Positions 34,969 through 45,518 of a stretch of 64,000 nt of DNA are shown piece by piece. Source of the DNA: Krasilnikovozyma curviuscula (Eukaryota; Basidiomycota; Tremellomycetes; Cystofilobasidiales; Mrakiaceae); NCBI GenBank assembly GCA_014825775.1, contig MVAQ01000012.1, forward strand, positions 124,001-188,000. Direction: 5' to 3'. The position numbers and the translations under genes were made by a program. The notes under the pieces are model-generated. The model ran no database searches. It saw only the letters and a list, made by a program, of their open reading frames with translations, and was not told the DNA's origin. The stretch's first letter is position 1; the number at the start of each line of letters is the position of its first letter.

Positions 34969-36607
34969 TCAGAAGGTCCTTCTCACACTTCCATCAGATA
35001 CTTCTTCAACCTGAACACTCTTCAAGTTTTCCAACCAGACTTTAACCTTCTCATAAACCTATGTACAAACCATCAAAGTGATGAGCGTATGTTGCAGTGA
35101 CGGAGGGTCTTGAGAGAAAAAACTTACCGTGAAGACGATCGCTTGACCAGGGGCCACTCTGAGAACTCTAGGAGTGATTCCTTTGTAGAAAGCTTTGGGA
35201 CCTTCGTCTCTGAACATGTCACCTCCGACTTTGATGAACCTCGAAAAGGCCGTCTCGCCTGGCGTATGGGAGGCACGTTGAATTCGACTGTTGCCGGCAA
35301 AGGTCATTCAGAATTTTGATATTAGACAGACACTGGGCTTGGGGACTTACGTTTTTATAGTATCGATAGGTGCATTAGAAAATGGCCCCATCGCACCGCT
35401 GACCAAGCCCAGGATTAGAGTCTGGTACGACGGCAGTTCGCCTTTTTCTTGATAGGCAGGCTGTGCTTTGAGAGCGAGTCGCTTGAACTCTTGATATGCT
35501 GTGAAGTTGACACCTTGATTCGTAGCTTGACGGACTGAGGTAAAATGGGCATAAGCCGTTTCAGTTTGGAATCATCACAATAAATCCGCGACCGTGAAAG
35601 GACGCACCAGCAGTCAAAGCGACTCCTCTATAGAGTGCACCGAAGCCTTCCTCAGAAACTATTTTAAAAATTGCGTGGCCTGCATTTCTGTACTTGGGGA
35701 CTTCTAATGGATCAGAGAGGGAGTGGAGTTGTGCCTGAAGACGAATCTTGACCACTTCCATTGGCGTGACGACCATAACGGCTTCTGTTGCTCCTGCAAG
35801 AAGACCAGCTGACAATTTTAGATGCATTGTTTCAGTGAGTAATGTGGTCGGACTGATCTATGGAGAAAGAAAGCTCTTACCAAGGAAGACACCGCCAGTG
35901 TTTGGTTTCCCACCGTCAGCGCCACCTCCTCCAAGGTTACGTTTGTAGACTGCCTCGAAAGATGTCTAATGAATTGATGTAAACAAGAACCAAGAATAAT
36001 TCAGAAGCGCTTACATTCAAAACTTGCGAAACGAATAGCCATCTTTGGAACGATTCCACCCACGACGGCGCCAAGACCCTTGTACAAACCCAAAGGTGTC
36101 TCTTTTGCGACAATTTCCTTACCAGTGGCAATGAAACCTAAAGGAGGAAGCTACGACACATCAAGAGGGATGTCAGAGACTGGTCGTGACTGTTGATGAA
36201 ACACGAGGACTTCGCGCGTGACGACATTGGTGAGCTGCTTTGACTAACACCTTTTAGTTTCCTTGATCGGGTGAGCTGCATTCTGACTTTGATGGTATCT
36301 ATAAGGGAAGAGAGTATGGTTTGAGTGGAGAGTATCACAGAGAAATTGAAGAAAACCCCGTACCAAGCGGATGACTGAATTCACGTCCAACAAAAGCGAA
36401 AGTCAGCCCAACAAATTTGACACGAGATGTCGTAAACCTCTACCTAGCTGCTTCAACTTCAACTAGAGCTCTCATTCGTTTTACCATGAGCAGGGCAGCG
36501 AAAGGTTGAACTCACCAAACGCAAGCTTCAGCTAAACCAGCAACGCCTCCAGCGACCAAGTGAGTACCCAGAGGGACCTGCTTCTTCCCACCTTTTCCAT
36601 TCGACAT
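34969..36607 (-). CDS. SFC1: Mitochondrial succinate/fumarate carrier
   Basis: Inner-membrane carrier that exchanges cytosolic succinate for fumarate and supports growth on two-carbon sources (known for yeast Sfc1/Acr1). Nine exons: 36607-36516, 36374-36364, 36298-36251, 36137-36028, 35965-35881, 35808-35608, 35534-35351, 35287-35128, 35058-34969. They total 981 nt, 326 aa. All three carrier repeats show the Px[DE]xxK signature: CHPLDTIKVRMQ, TPMEVVKIRLQAQ and APIDTIKTRIQ. TPMEVVKIRLQAQ is characteristic of this carrier subgroup. Exon 2 is only 11 nt and supplies HPL of the first signature. The intron 36027-35966 begins with GC (GCAAGT). A GT donor 13 nt downstream leads to a premature stop. 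Assignment to SFC1 rather than another di/tricarboxylate carrier is likely. Confidence 0.86.
36364..36374 (-). other. SFC1: 11-nt microexon of the SFC1 carrier
   Basis: Acceptor TTCAG and donor GTACGG flank 11 bases encoding the His-Pro-Leu core. With neighbours it reads ACVCHPLDTIKVR. Without it the first carrier signature and the fr​ame are lost. Confidence 0.85.
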
Positions 36608-36976
36608 GATAACTACAATACTAGTCTGGGATGAACGAGAAGCAAGGAGAGGAGGAGTGACGATAGTTGTTGGCTGCTTGAGAACGAAGTGCGGGGCACG
36701 CCAAAGCTTAAATCCTACAGCTTTCTCACGTGCAAAGTAGCTGTGTTACCGGTCGACCACTCAAATCCGAAAGAAATTCTTCGCCCGACTGAACCACTAT
36801 GACTTGGGTTGAAGCCAGTAAACAAAGACGGCCGCGTGAGACTTTCATTAGTCGAGTCAGAATGAAAGCAGACGATCAGGTATGGAAGTACGGTGGTGGC
36901 AACAAAAATCATAACAAGCCAGGCGGCCGTCGTTTCAAAATCCAGTGCCATCTCCAGACACGAAGAAAAAAAAAAT
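36608..36976 (-). promoter_or_regulatory. UVE1 3' UTR and SFC1 promoter region
   Basis: 369 nt between two minus-strand genes. No TATA box or repeat recognised and no gene supported. Confidence 0.35.
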
Positions 36977-39635
36977 CTACTCTTCGTCATCATCTATCTC
37001 ACCATAGTCAACTACCTTCATTGCACCCCTCCTTCGAACAGCACTACGATTTGCCTCCGTCTTGGGACGCTTAGCCATATTCTGATCATCTTCAGCCTTC
37101 GGAGACGTACGAGCCTTCCTCTTTATAGTTGTAGGTACTGATGGCGGTGTCAGAGGTATTTCGTCTTCGTCTTCCAGAGTTGACTCAGCCGTCTCGTCGT
37201 CAGCGACTTCGACATCTTCACTGTCATACGCCTCCTCCTCCTCCTCCTCTGTATCTTCATACACCGCCTCTAGTTCTTCTTCTTCAGCTTCATTTTTTCT
37301 CTTCTCCTTAACCTTCTTTTTAACAGGCGTCTTCGTTCCGCCGGCCCCAGCCGCCCCATCTTCCTCCGTCTTCAAAGGTGAGCTCTCACCTCCTTCAGCA
37401 GCGATTGCTTTCTTCAACGCGCGTTCTTCCGCACGACGTTTGACATCGAGAGCCAGTTTCGATTTACGTCCTTTGGTCTGCAACGTCATTTCTTCTGCTG
37501 GTGTCGGTGGGCGGAGGGAGTCGTGGGGAACCGAATGGAGATCGTAGATTCTGTGTAAAATGGGTGGCGCACATGAAGTGAAAGATTGAGTCAGTACTTG
37601 ATAAAAATTGATGTGGAAGATAACGTACCGATACTGTCGAAAGAGAAAGGAAGGAGGGCGCCGCCTCGGTGTCAGTCAAGGGGCCCTAAATAGAACGAAA
37701 GGAAGAGTGAGACCCACCAGCTCAAAAACAGCCTGCTCCTTATCCTTGGCCTCAATCATAAGATCCATATCCTCCGGCAGTCCCTTAGCATCAGGTAGCG
37801 TCTGACACCGATCCGCATGGCTCCTCCTCTCCATGACTGTCTTCGCTCCCGGTCTCTCCTCGCTCAGGTGCTGTTTCGGCTTAATCCCGCCCCTCACGTC
37901 CCAGGTTTTCAATATCTGCGGCATGAGCTCAGACGGGGAAAGTGTGGAGGGAAGGATCGAGTCGTGGTGGTAGTCCAGCACCAGGGGGATTGAGAGGTCG
38001 AGGCAGATTGGTAGGAGGTCTTCGACAGAGTAACAGAGCTGTCAAGATAAAAGATATCAATATTTCTGAGAACGTTAAAAGAGAGTGAACAGAAAGAAAG
38101 GAACTCACCTCATCGTTCTCTAAAACAACCCTCTCCTTGACCCTCTGGTCCTTCACTCTGTTCATCCAAACATCTCTAAATCTCTTTTTCGTCTCCTCTT
38201 TATCACCGTATACACCACCAAGGTGTAGAATCATCACCGAGTCTCTGCTCATACCGAGCAGCTCAAACATATCAGCATGGTAGCTGAGGTCCGCGAGCGT
38301 GTTGATGACGACCTTCTCTGTCGGGGAGGCCAGCTGGTTGAACTGCCCTGGGTGGGCAGTGAGGCGGTGGTTATGTTCTCGCGCGTAAGCTCCGGCTTCC
38401 GCCAAGAGAGAGGGGACGAGGGGAAGAGACGAGATCTTGTATCCATGTACTGGGTGGGACGCGAACGGAAACATCTGGCGATCGTTCGAAATGGGAGTAG
38501 CAGAAGAAATAAAGAAAAGAAGGAGGAAGATGTTAGTTTAATGAAAATCAAGCGGAGCAAAAAAAGCACAGTCTTAATCAAAAGCGGGGTGGTGTCCCAG
38601 GAAGAAACAGAGAATGACTGACTCACCTCAGAACTCAGTCGAAACAACCTGATGCCATGCGCCTCGTTCCACTTGAGCATCTCAAGTAGGTCCCGGCAGT
38701 TCTGCTGTGTTAGCTCTACAAGCTTCTGTTGTCCGTCTTCCTTGGTGAGCGAGTCCATCCTCAGCGTTCTGGAGGTGAACACCGAGGGCTTTTGCGCGCG
38801 GAGGACGGTGTTGAGGCAAGCCTGTCGCAGGAAAGCGGACGTCAGGAAAAGATTCATAAGGGAATAGAAGCTGAGAGATAGCGGGGCTACTCACATAGCC
38901 GAGCCGGCCATGGAAAGTGGTAGTTTTTGACGTGACGTCGGGGATATCATACACTTTCGGCGGTTTCTCCTTGACAGCACGCTTCTTCCTCTCCTTCTTG
39001 ACAGGTTCACCGTTCTCGTCTAAAACAGGTTCTGCCTTGGGTTTCCTCACCCGTTTCTTGGGTGGCACGGGGTTACCGTTCTCGTCCAGCTCTGGCTCTT
39101 TCTTCTTCCCCGGCATCCGTTTACGTTTACCGGCCTCTGTTACAACTGAATCTTGTGTCACAGGAGTAGGTTCAGTGGGTATTCCTTGAGAGATGTTATC
39201 TTCTGGGTCGGCCAACACGCCGGTGTCATGTCCTTTCTCGACGGTGGCTTCAGCTTTCGCCTCGATGGAAGCTACGACAGGCGGAGGGAGAGCCGTATCG
39301 TCTTCTTCACCTGTTTATCACATACACTAGTCAGAATGAACAACTTCCAAGACAGGGAATGACAGACAGGGAAACTGACCCGCGACACCTGTGACGACTC
39401 GTTTACCTCTCCCTCTGCCTGGAACGAGCACCATTCTGGACGGATCGGCGGGGGGAATGGTGCTTGATGTGACTCTAGGTAAGGGGTTCATTGAAGAGAA
39501 ATATTGCACGGGAAAGTGGAAGATGGGAAGGTGAGGGTGTTGGTTCGATCTAAATGCTTGGAGTTTCTCCAGGCGCATGACGTTACGCGTGGTGAAGCGA
39601 TTTTGATGAGCCAGAAACGATCTAGCAGGAATCAT
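36977..39635 (-). CDS. UVE1: UV damage endonuclease (UVDE)
   Basis: Nicks DNA 5' of UV photoproducts to start light-independent repair. Exons: 39635-39380, 39310-38895, 38821-38627, 38474-38109, 38038-37718, 37633-37629, 37550-36977. They total 2133 nt, 710 aa. The N-terminus is Arg-rich and non-acidic (a mitochondrial signal). A Lys-rich linker with a repeated DENGxPVxxKK unit precedes the UvdE TIM barrel (38895-37530): GRLGYACLN, FRLSSEMFPFASHP, AHPGQFNQLASP, LHLGGVYGDK, LVLDYHHDS and MIEAKDKEQAVFELYR. Metal ligands His, Glu and Asp lie in these motifs. The C-terminal extension is acidic and ends with NLS-like KRPKTEANRSAVRRR, so mitochondrial and nuclear forms are plausible. In Cryptococcus, UVE1 is induced by light through the white-collar proteins and protects mitochondrial DNA. 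Exon 6 is 5 nt. Confidence 0.93.
37629..37633 (-). other. UVE1: 5-nt microexon (TATCG) of UVE1
   Basis: Flanked by CGACAG and GTACGT. Joins GAGCTG to AATCTACG so that the protein reads FELYRIYDLHS, the end of the UvdE barrel. Direct joining without it gives a different frame that soon stops. Confidence 0.85.
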
Positions 39636-40123
39636 GGTCTTTTTTTTTTAAATATCTAAACCTCTAATAAGATGTTATTCCCGCTTCTGTAAGGCTTTGC
39701 GCTTGTGTCGGGAAATCAGTCTAGAATCTGGAAAAGAAATTCACGTCGAGCAGGGAGGGGTGACGAAAGCAACTTGCAAAAGCACGTTCATTCCATCAAG
39801 AGGTCTCAGTGAGGTACATAGTCAATAGATAGTCATTACTGGTATCCATTTTACCATCAGTAAGAAGCAGAGCGCGCTTTTCTCTAGGCAAACACTCCAT
39901 GAAACACTTGGAGCAGTCCATCGTGGCGAGGGTCTGCGTTCGTCAGAGGACCCTCAGCGCTCTACTCCACGAGATCACGGCACTGGCTCTGCCGCCTTTA
40001 TAAGGAAGAGCCTGGCATTCTAACCTCTTCCATAACAACATCTTCGGCTCTTCCAAACATCTTTCAGATTTCAACACAACTCGATTTCACTATTTAAATT
40101 CGATTAAAAACAAACCTTCAACC
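39636..40123. promoter_or_regulatory. Bidirectional promoter between UVE1 and the BLI-3-like gene
   Basis: 488 nt shared by two divergent genes. A TATA element (TATAAGG, 39999-40005) faces the plus-strand gene, followed by a pyrimidine- and A-rich leader. A 7-bp inverted repeat, GAGGGTC (39928-39934) and GACCCTC (39949-39955), could be a regulator site. One GATC-containing motif lies near 39972. White-collar control is known for UVE1 in Cryptococcus, but I see no cluster of clear light-response elements. Confidence 0.5.
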
Positions 40124-41018
40124 ATGGCTGACACTCAACAAGTGAGCAATATCGCTTCAACTCCTTTTTGCCATCACGATAATAATCTGTGTTTTGTCTT
40201 ACAGCAAGCTCTCCTTGCCAAAGGAACCAAAGTTGACACCTCAGTCAAAATATCCGGTTCGTACATCCTAATCTTTTGCCTTCCTCTTCGCTAACATCCA
40301 GTGTGACGCCTTTTCCATACATAATTTCAGACGCTCTGTCCTTCATAACCGCTCAAAAAGTTGGACTTCTCACGACCGCATCCCCAGATGGCACCCTGCA
40401 CTCACGAACAATGGCAGTCGCAGGTACTCCACTGGAAGCTGGAACCACGAAGCTGAGCTTCATCTACAACAAGTCGAGTCATAAAGATGACGCAATTGTC
40501 TCTGGGAAGGAAGGTGGGGATGAGGCTAATATTGGATTCATGGGAAGGGACGGGTTCGGAGATTGGCTGAGCTGGAGTGGGAAAGCGACGTAAGTTTCCG
40601 CATCACATCTTACGGTTCCTGAACCTCCGTTGCTATATCCAGGTTTTTAACGAGTCTTCCCATTTTATCCAACAAACAGCGTCTCGTCTGACAAGGGACT
40701 TATCAAGAAGCTCTGGTCACCGTCGATCAAAGCGTGGTTCGACGACTTGAAGGATGGGGTTCACACTGGAGACGAGAACGACGACCGCGTCGGCGTCCTA
40801 CAAGTTGAAGGTGACGAGGTAAGATGATTCATTAGCTTCTAGCTGAATTTTGCGACTGATATAACTGATCTGGTTTACAGGTTCGACACTATCACATCAC
40901 CCGCACCCTCGTCGGACAGGCTGTTGAAATCGCAAGCAGTGTCTTCTCGGAAAAGGCAGCTGCTCCTGGTGAACTGAGGGTCATCAGACAGGGAGAACTC
41001 ATAGCGTACAAGGGCTAG
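40124..41018 (+). CDS. BLI-3-like pyridoxamine-5'-phosphate-oxidase-type flavin split-barrel protein
   Basis: Exons: 40124-40141, 40205-40256, 40331-40589, 40680-40818, 40881-41018. They total 606 nt, 201 aa. The split-barrel fold is seen in KVGLLTTASPDGTLHSRTMAV, TTKLSFIYNKSSHKDD, VSGKEGGDEANIGFMG, WLSWSGKATVSSDKGL, IKKLWSPSIKAWFDDL and GVLQVEGDEVRHYHI. WSPSIKAWF is typical of the general-stress-protein-26 / BLI-3 group. This group includes the Neurospora blue-light-inducible gene bli-3. These proteins bind FMN or related flavins; the reaction is unknown. It has no targeting signal. Divergent from UVE1 over 488 nt, which suggests co-regulation by light (inference). Confidence 0.85.
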
Positions 41019-41216
41019 AGAGACGGCTAGTGACAGGCGCGGCGCGCCTCGCAACAGTCGACTGATAAATTGTATCTTAAAATATCGCTGTGTATGATAC
41101 TAGTCTTTGCTTTGTTATTCCTCAAATGTACAACCGAGCATGCACAAGAAAGCAGATCAGACGTTGACCATCTTCGCCATCCCATCCCCACCATTCAAGA
41201 GATAACATTCTGATAA

Positions 41217-42021
41217 TCATAACCTAGTTTTACCCATCCTAGCGTTTTCCTACAGCCCTCCCCGGTAAACAAGAATATGATCAATTGTGAAACTGAAACA
41301 CAGGTAACAGGTAAAGAGAACAAAGAGCACACCTCCAATTCAACCTCTCGTACCTGCTGAACCTGCACGCAAATTAAACAGCAGCACGCCCCAAGACAAT
41401 CCGTGCATCCATTTCCGTCGATATTGTACCTTTCTCTCACGTCCCTATTTGCTCCGAAAAAAAAAGCATAGAAGTCAGTTCGATAAAGAAGAGAAGAGTG
41501 GGACGAGAGGGACGACGGACGAGCGATTGAAGATTTCGCAAATGCATCCTGCGCCGAGCAGGATGTTCAAGGCGCAGAACCCCCAGCAAGAAGCTGTACA
41601 GCAATGTCCTATCCGAAAGGAAACGAGAGTGGGGATATCAGGTTTGGTGTCAATTTATTCGGAAGAGATGACAGACGTACCACACACCGACGGTTTGTCG
41701 GCAATCTGGCCTCGTTCGAGAGATTCCAAACGATATTTGGTGGTACCATATACCTTCCGAATCATAAAGCAATTGTTGTCAAGTTCTTAGCTGCGATTAC
41801 ATGGAATGAATGGGACTCACGACACACGGACACCACCAACTCGCACAGCAGGTTCCAAAAGCACCACAGCACCCGCAGAAGGAGTAGCTCCACCCCCTCT
41901 TACCGTTCGATTTCAATGGTTTATGGTTTGCATTGAGGATGTTCGGCTCCATACTCATTTGGGGAACGAACTGTGGCTGCTGGGAGTAGTATGGGTAGCT
42001 TCGATGAGGTTGGTGCGACAT
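41217..42021 (-). CDS. PLAC8-family Cys-rich protein, copy A
   Basis: First of three tandem minus-strand PLAC8 genes. Exons: 42021-41821, 41753-41681, 41593-41521, 41444-41333, 41249-41217. They total 492 nt, 163 aa. The N-terminus is Tyr/Gln/Pro-rich (YPYYSQQPQF). The domain has WSYSFCGCCGAF, then WWCPCVVYGTTKYRL, CWGFCALNILLGAGCIC, and DVRERYNIDGNGCTDCLGACC with CVQVQQVREVELE. This is the usual PLAC8 order of Cys clusters and a hydrophobic segment, with the end ENARMG. An upstream in-frame Met at 42084 is possible. PLAC8 proteins associate with membranes and are linked to metal resistance and cell-size control in plants and to various roles in animals. The function in this fungus is unknown. 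Confidence 0.8.
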
Positions 42022-42370
42022 TTCGAGTTGTTGGTAAGGCGAGTAGGAGTTGGGAGATGAACTCAGAAAGTAGTGGATTCTCAAACTTTGGCTGCATCAG
42101 CGACAGGATTTCTATTCAATGGTACAGCCCGGGCGCGGCGCCGCAATCACCGTCACGCGGCCAGTAACAAGCATACAGCTGGTAATTTCCTGGACATTGA
42201 GAAGCAGCTTCTGTAGTCCCTCTAAGAAGCCTAAACAATACTTGTGTCGTTCTTTCCTTCAGACTAATGAGCCACAGATAGATCACAAAGAAAGAGAGAT
42301 GTATTTACAAGGCGCTGTTGATGCGCCGAGAAAATCAATTGTCCCCACCAAGACAAAATGGATCGATCAA

Positions 42371-43320
42371 TCAGAACGACGAAACATCGACGCTCCTCAT
42401 CCTTGCGTTCTCCTCCAACTCGATCTCCCTCACATGCTGTGTCTGCACACACGTCAAACAACAGCACGCTTCCGCAAAATCTCCACAACCAGATCCTTGG
42501 ATGTGGTAGCGCTGGCGGATATCACTGAGTATAGCCCAATCGCAGATAGTAAGTCGGTGAATGGGTCCATATTGAAGAAAGAATGAAGAAATGAGAGAAA
42601 GAGAAAGAGAGAGAAAGGGAATCGCGCACCTTCTGTTGAAGACCTCGCAGATCGCACCCGAGAGGCAGAGGTGCATCGCACAGAATCCCAAGCAGCTTCC
42701 TGAGCAGCAGTTTCCTAGATACGCCGGTGCGCGTTTGAAGAGGAGCGGGACAGTCAGAGGGGCGTTGAAGTCAACGTTATGTGGGTGCAGCGGGATGGGC
42801 GTACCGCAGACAGAACGATCGTCAGAAACATGGCCCTTCTCCAAAGCAGCAAGACGTCGTCTTGTAGTTCCGTAAACCTGTCACATTGTTCCCCAAAAAC
42901 ATCATCAGTACAGAGCCGATCAAGCAACCGCTCCGAAGAAGGCGAAGATCTCACAATACAAGGGCACCAGAAACTACTGCAGCAGACTCCAAGTGTGCTC
43001 ATGCACCCACAGAACCTCCCATTCCACGACCTACGTCCGTTATGGTCGCACGGCTTGTTCCACACATTCAGGTAGTCCTTGGGGGCAACTGTCATGGCAG
43101 AGACCAACGTCGGCTGCTGGGACACCACTCTGTATGACTGAGGGTGGGCTGGAGGTGGGAGAATGGGACGCGTGGGGGTAGATGGTGACGGGACGGAGGA
43201 CGAGGAAGAAGCGGCATATGCTGCAGAGGAGGATGATGGGGACGAGGAGGTCGCTTTGTCGTATGAAGGAGGGTCGAGGTGCGACTGGGCATCGTAGTAA
43301 GATTGGTCTTTGATCGTCAT
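42371..43320 (-). CDS. PLAC8-family Cys-rich protein, copy B
   Basis: Exons: 43320-42955, 42877-42805, 42714-42630, 42524-42371. They total 678 nt, 225 aa. A Ser-rich, Pro-rich N-terminal region (about 60 residues) precedes the PLAC8 domain: WNGRFCGCMSTLGVCCSSF, WCPCIVYGTTRRRL, GNCCSGSCLGFCAMHLCL, and DIRQRYHIQGSGC with ACCCLTCVQTQHVREIELE. The last exon reads straight through ELEENARM, where copies A and C carry an intron, so this copy has lost that intron or never had it. The other three intron positions match the other copies. The protein has a CxxC-rich core but no long membrane span. Role unknown. Confidence 0.82.
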
Positions 43321-43660
43321 TGCGGCAGAATTTTGCGGTAGTGGTGGGTTGAGATGCGACGGCGCGTGTGATATGTCAGGCGAGAAGGAGTATTACAACG
43401 ATGGATTCGAGGTAAGATGAATAAGCCTGATCTGATGTCTAATAGATATAATAGAGAGAATAAGAGTATTAAAAAAAGGTGGCTAGTTGATAGATCCATC
43501 ACAACCTTTTTATGTAAGATGGGATCGCTTACCGAGTGACAAAACACAGGTTTCCAGGGAAGCGACACTGCGTCGCTTGATACCTGAAGCCCAAGCAATC
43601 TTGTCTAAGATCTCAGCAGTCAGGTGTCGAGCTAGGTTCTGGAGGAGCTGAAGACCTGAG

Positions 43661-43681
43661 AGTAACGAGTAACGAGTAACG
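43661..43681 (+). repeat. Short tandem repeat (AGTAACG)x3
   Basis: Three perfect 7-nt units between PLAC8 copies B and C. No known function. Confidence 0.9.
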
Positions 43682-43845
43682 CAGAGGGGGTAACTGTGGG
43701 AGGTAGTCAGCATTTTGTTTTTGATCCAGCTAGCTAGCACATGTTTCTTGCCACAGACTGTGTCCATCGCAACCGAATCGAGTAGCTCTAATCGGGACAT
43801 CCCACACATCAATCTCACGTATGGCTACATATCTATCCATCTTAA

Positions 43846-45195
43846 TCAAAACCTCCGCAATGTGTTTTCCTCCGTCCCACATTCATTAGTTGTTGCGTAA
43901 CCCATCCTCGCATTCTCCTACAACCGTCAGTGCCCGTCAGTCACCACAAAAGCAAAGAAACACATGTATACTCAGGGAAAAAAGATATGAATTACCTCTA
44001 GCTCGAGCGCCCTTGAGTGCTGGACCTGGACACAGACTAAGCAACAACATGCGCTCGAACAATCGGAGCAGACATTTCCTTTGAAATGGTATCTGCTCCT
44101 TAGATCCCTAAATTGGCGATGATCATGGTTAATTAAAGAAAAAGCAGTCCAAAGTAGTGAGCATGTTATGTTATCGGGGAAAAAAGGCACAGAATATAGG
44201 TGAGAGGACTCACCGACGATGACAGCTCTCCAACAGGCACCCGGAGCAGAAGAACATCTGAAGGGCACAGAATAGCCAGCAATCTTTCGTGAAGCATTTT
44301 GCTACAGGTTAAACAAAAATGGAGTCTTAGTGTCTGGCAGTCTCGGACTGGGATGTGAGGGAGGAAGAGAGGGGTCGACCTACTGAAACGATCTGCAACG
44401 CGTCCTTGTTCGAGAGCACCAAGCCTTTGTCTCGAATCTGAATACGACTAAATCAAAGAGATGAAGAGCTGCATTCAGCACTCTGTCGTGTTCTGAATCT
44501 TGTCCGGACCAGGATGGAGAGCCAGAGCAGGTCGAACTCACGACGCACGGACAAACACAGCTATCGGAGCAGGTGTCCCAATCCTTCTCCAGCTCACACA
44601 GGCTCAAACTCCATTGCCGTGTATCTCCTGTCCGGTCAGCTGTGACTGGCGGCATAATCCTCGCGTTTAGGAGTCCAACTTCATCTTCCGAGACGGGGCC
44701 GCGTCCGCAGGGTGAAGCAGAGGAGAGGGACATTGGAGGAGCAGGCAGTGGTTGTTGGGTTGAGGATACATAAGATGAGATGCGGGTGTAGTGCGGTTCT
44801 CCTCCACCAGCCCTGATTGCTGGTGGCTTGCTGTCGATGTCGACGGAGGTGGAGGCTGACGACTGAAGCGGTGAACTGATGCTCGTGGGCGAGATAGAAC
44901 GGATTGTGCTGGTCAAAATCGAGGTTGGTCTAAGGTAGGGCGAATGGGCGACGTAGTAGTAAGGCTCACGCTGGCTTGGCTGGAGAGGCTGCTGCGTTTG
45001 GATTCTTTGCGAGTCGCAGGAGTCGATTTTTTGGAGGTAAGGTGAGTGGTGCTGAGTTTCAGGGCTAGATTTGAGCGGATCTGTTGTTCTCTGACTATGT
45101 TGGTGATGAGGAAGTTGAAGAGGATCAGGTTCGAGATCTGGGTGGTCAACCTGAAGCTCATGATAATATGAGTTGATTGGGATGCTAAGAGACAT
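43846..45195 (-). CDS. PLAC8-family Cys-rich protein, copy C with long low-complexity N-terminus
   Basis: Exons: 45195-44542, 44447-44384, 44301-44214, 44107-43996, 43917-43846. They total 990 nt, 329 aa. About 190 N-terminal residues are His/Gln/Ser/Pro-rich (PLQLPHHQHSQ; TSISSPLQSSAS). The PLAC8 domain follows: CSDSCVCPCVSYSDSRQRL, CFTKDCWLFCALQMFFCSGC, and DLRSRYHFKGNVCSDCSSACC with CVQVQHSRALELE|ENARMG. The domain is more diverged than in copies A and B. The conserved second-strand YG is replaced by SYSD, and the first Cys cluster is different. The final intron (43995-43918) is shared with copy A. Role unknown; see the tandem-array finding. Confidence 0.77.
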
Positions 45196-45518
45196 TGGCG
45201 GTTACTGCTGAGCTTCTCGATTAATTCTCCAGAATATGTGTATGTTAATGTGGTGGTTAAGAGCATTCTTTTAATGAATACATTTTGATGTGGTTGAGGT
45301 GGCCGTCCTGCAGGGTCGTCGCCATTCAAGCAGTGCCGCCGAGATTCAAGGCTGAGCGCATTGTACAAAGACTACAGCACGTCATCACAGGCATGAAGCT
45401 TAAGATTGATGAAATTCAAAAAAAAGAAAAGGCCATGAGGATCTTGTGACGGGAAGAACAAATCAAGGTGCAAGCGAGCGTACTCACCTCGTTGCTTACG
45501 ACACCGGAATTTAATAAG

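Noticed and set aside
37464..37679. Continuing UVE1 directly without the 5-nt exon
   Set aside because: Gives a frame with a different sequence and an early stop, losing the conserved YRIYDL end.
41195..41332. Unspliced end of PLAC8 copy A
   Set aside because: Splicing to 41249 yields the ENARMG end shared with copies B and C, so the read-through is probably intron.
42583..42620. GA-rich stretch in PLAC8 copy B as a separate repeat element
   Set aside because: It lies in an intron and is the complement of an ordinary pyrimidine tract before the acceptor.
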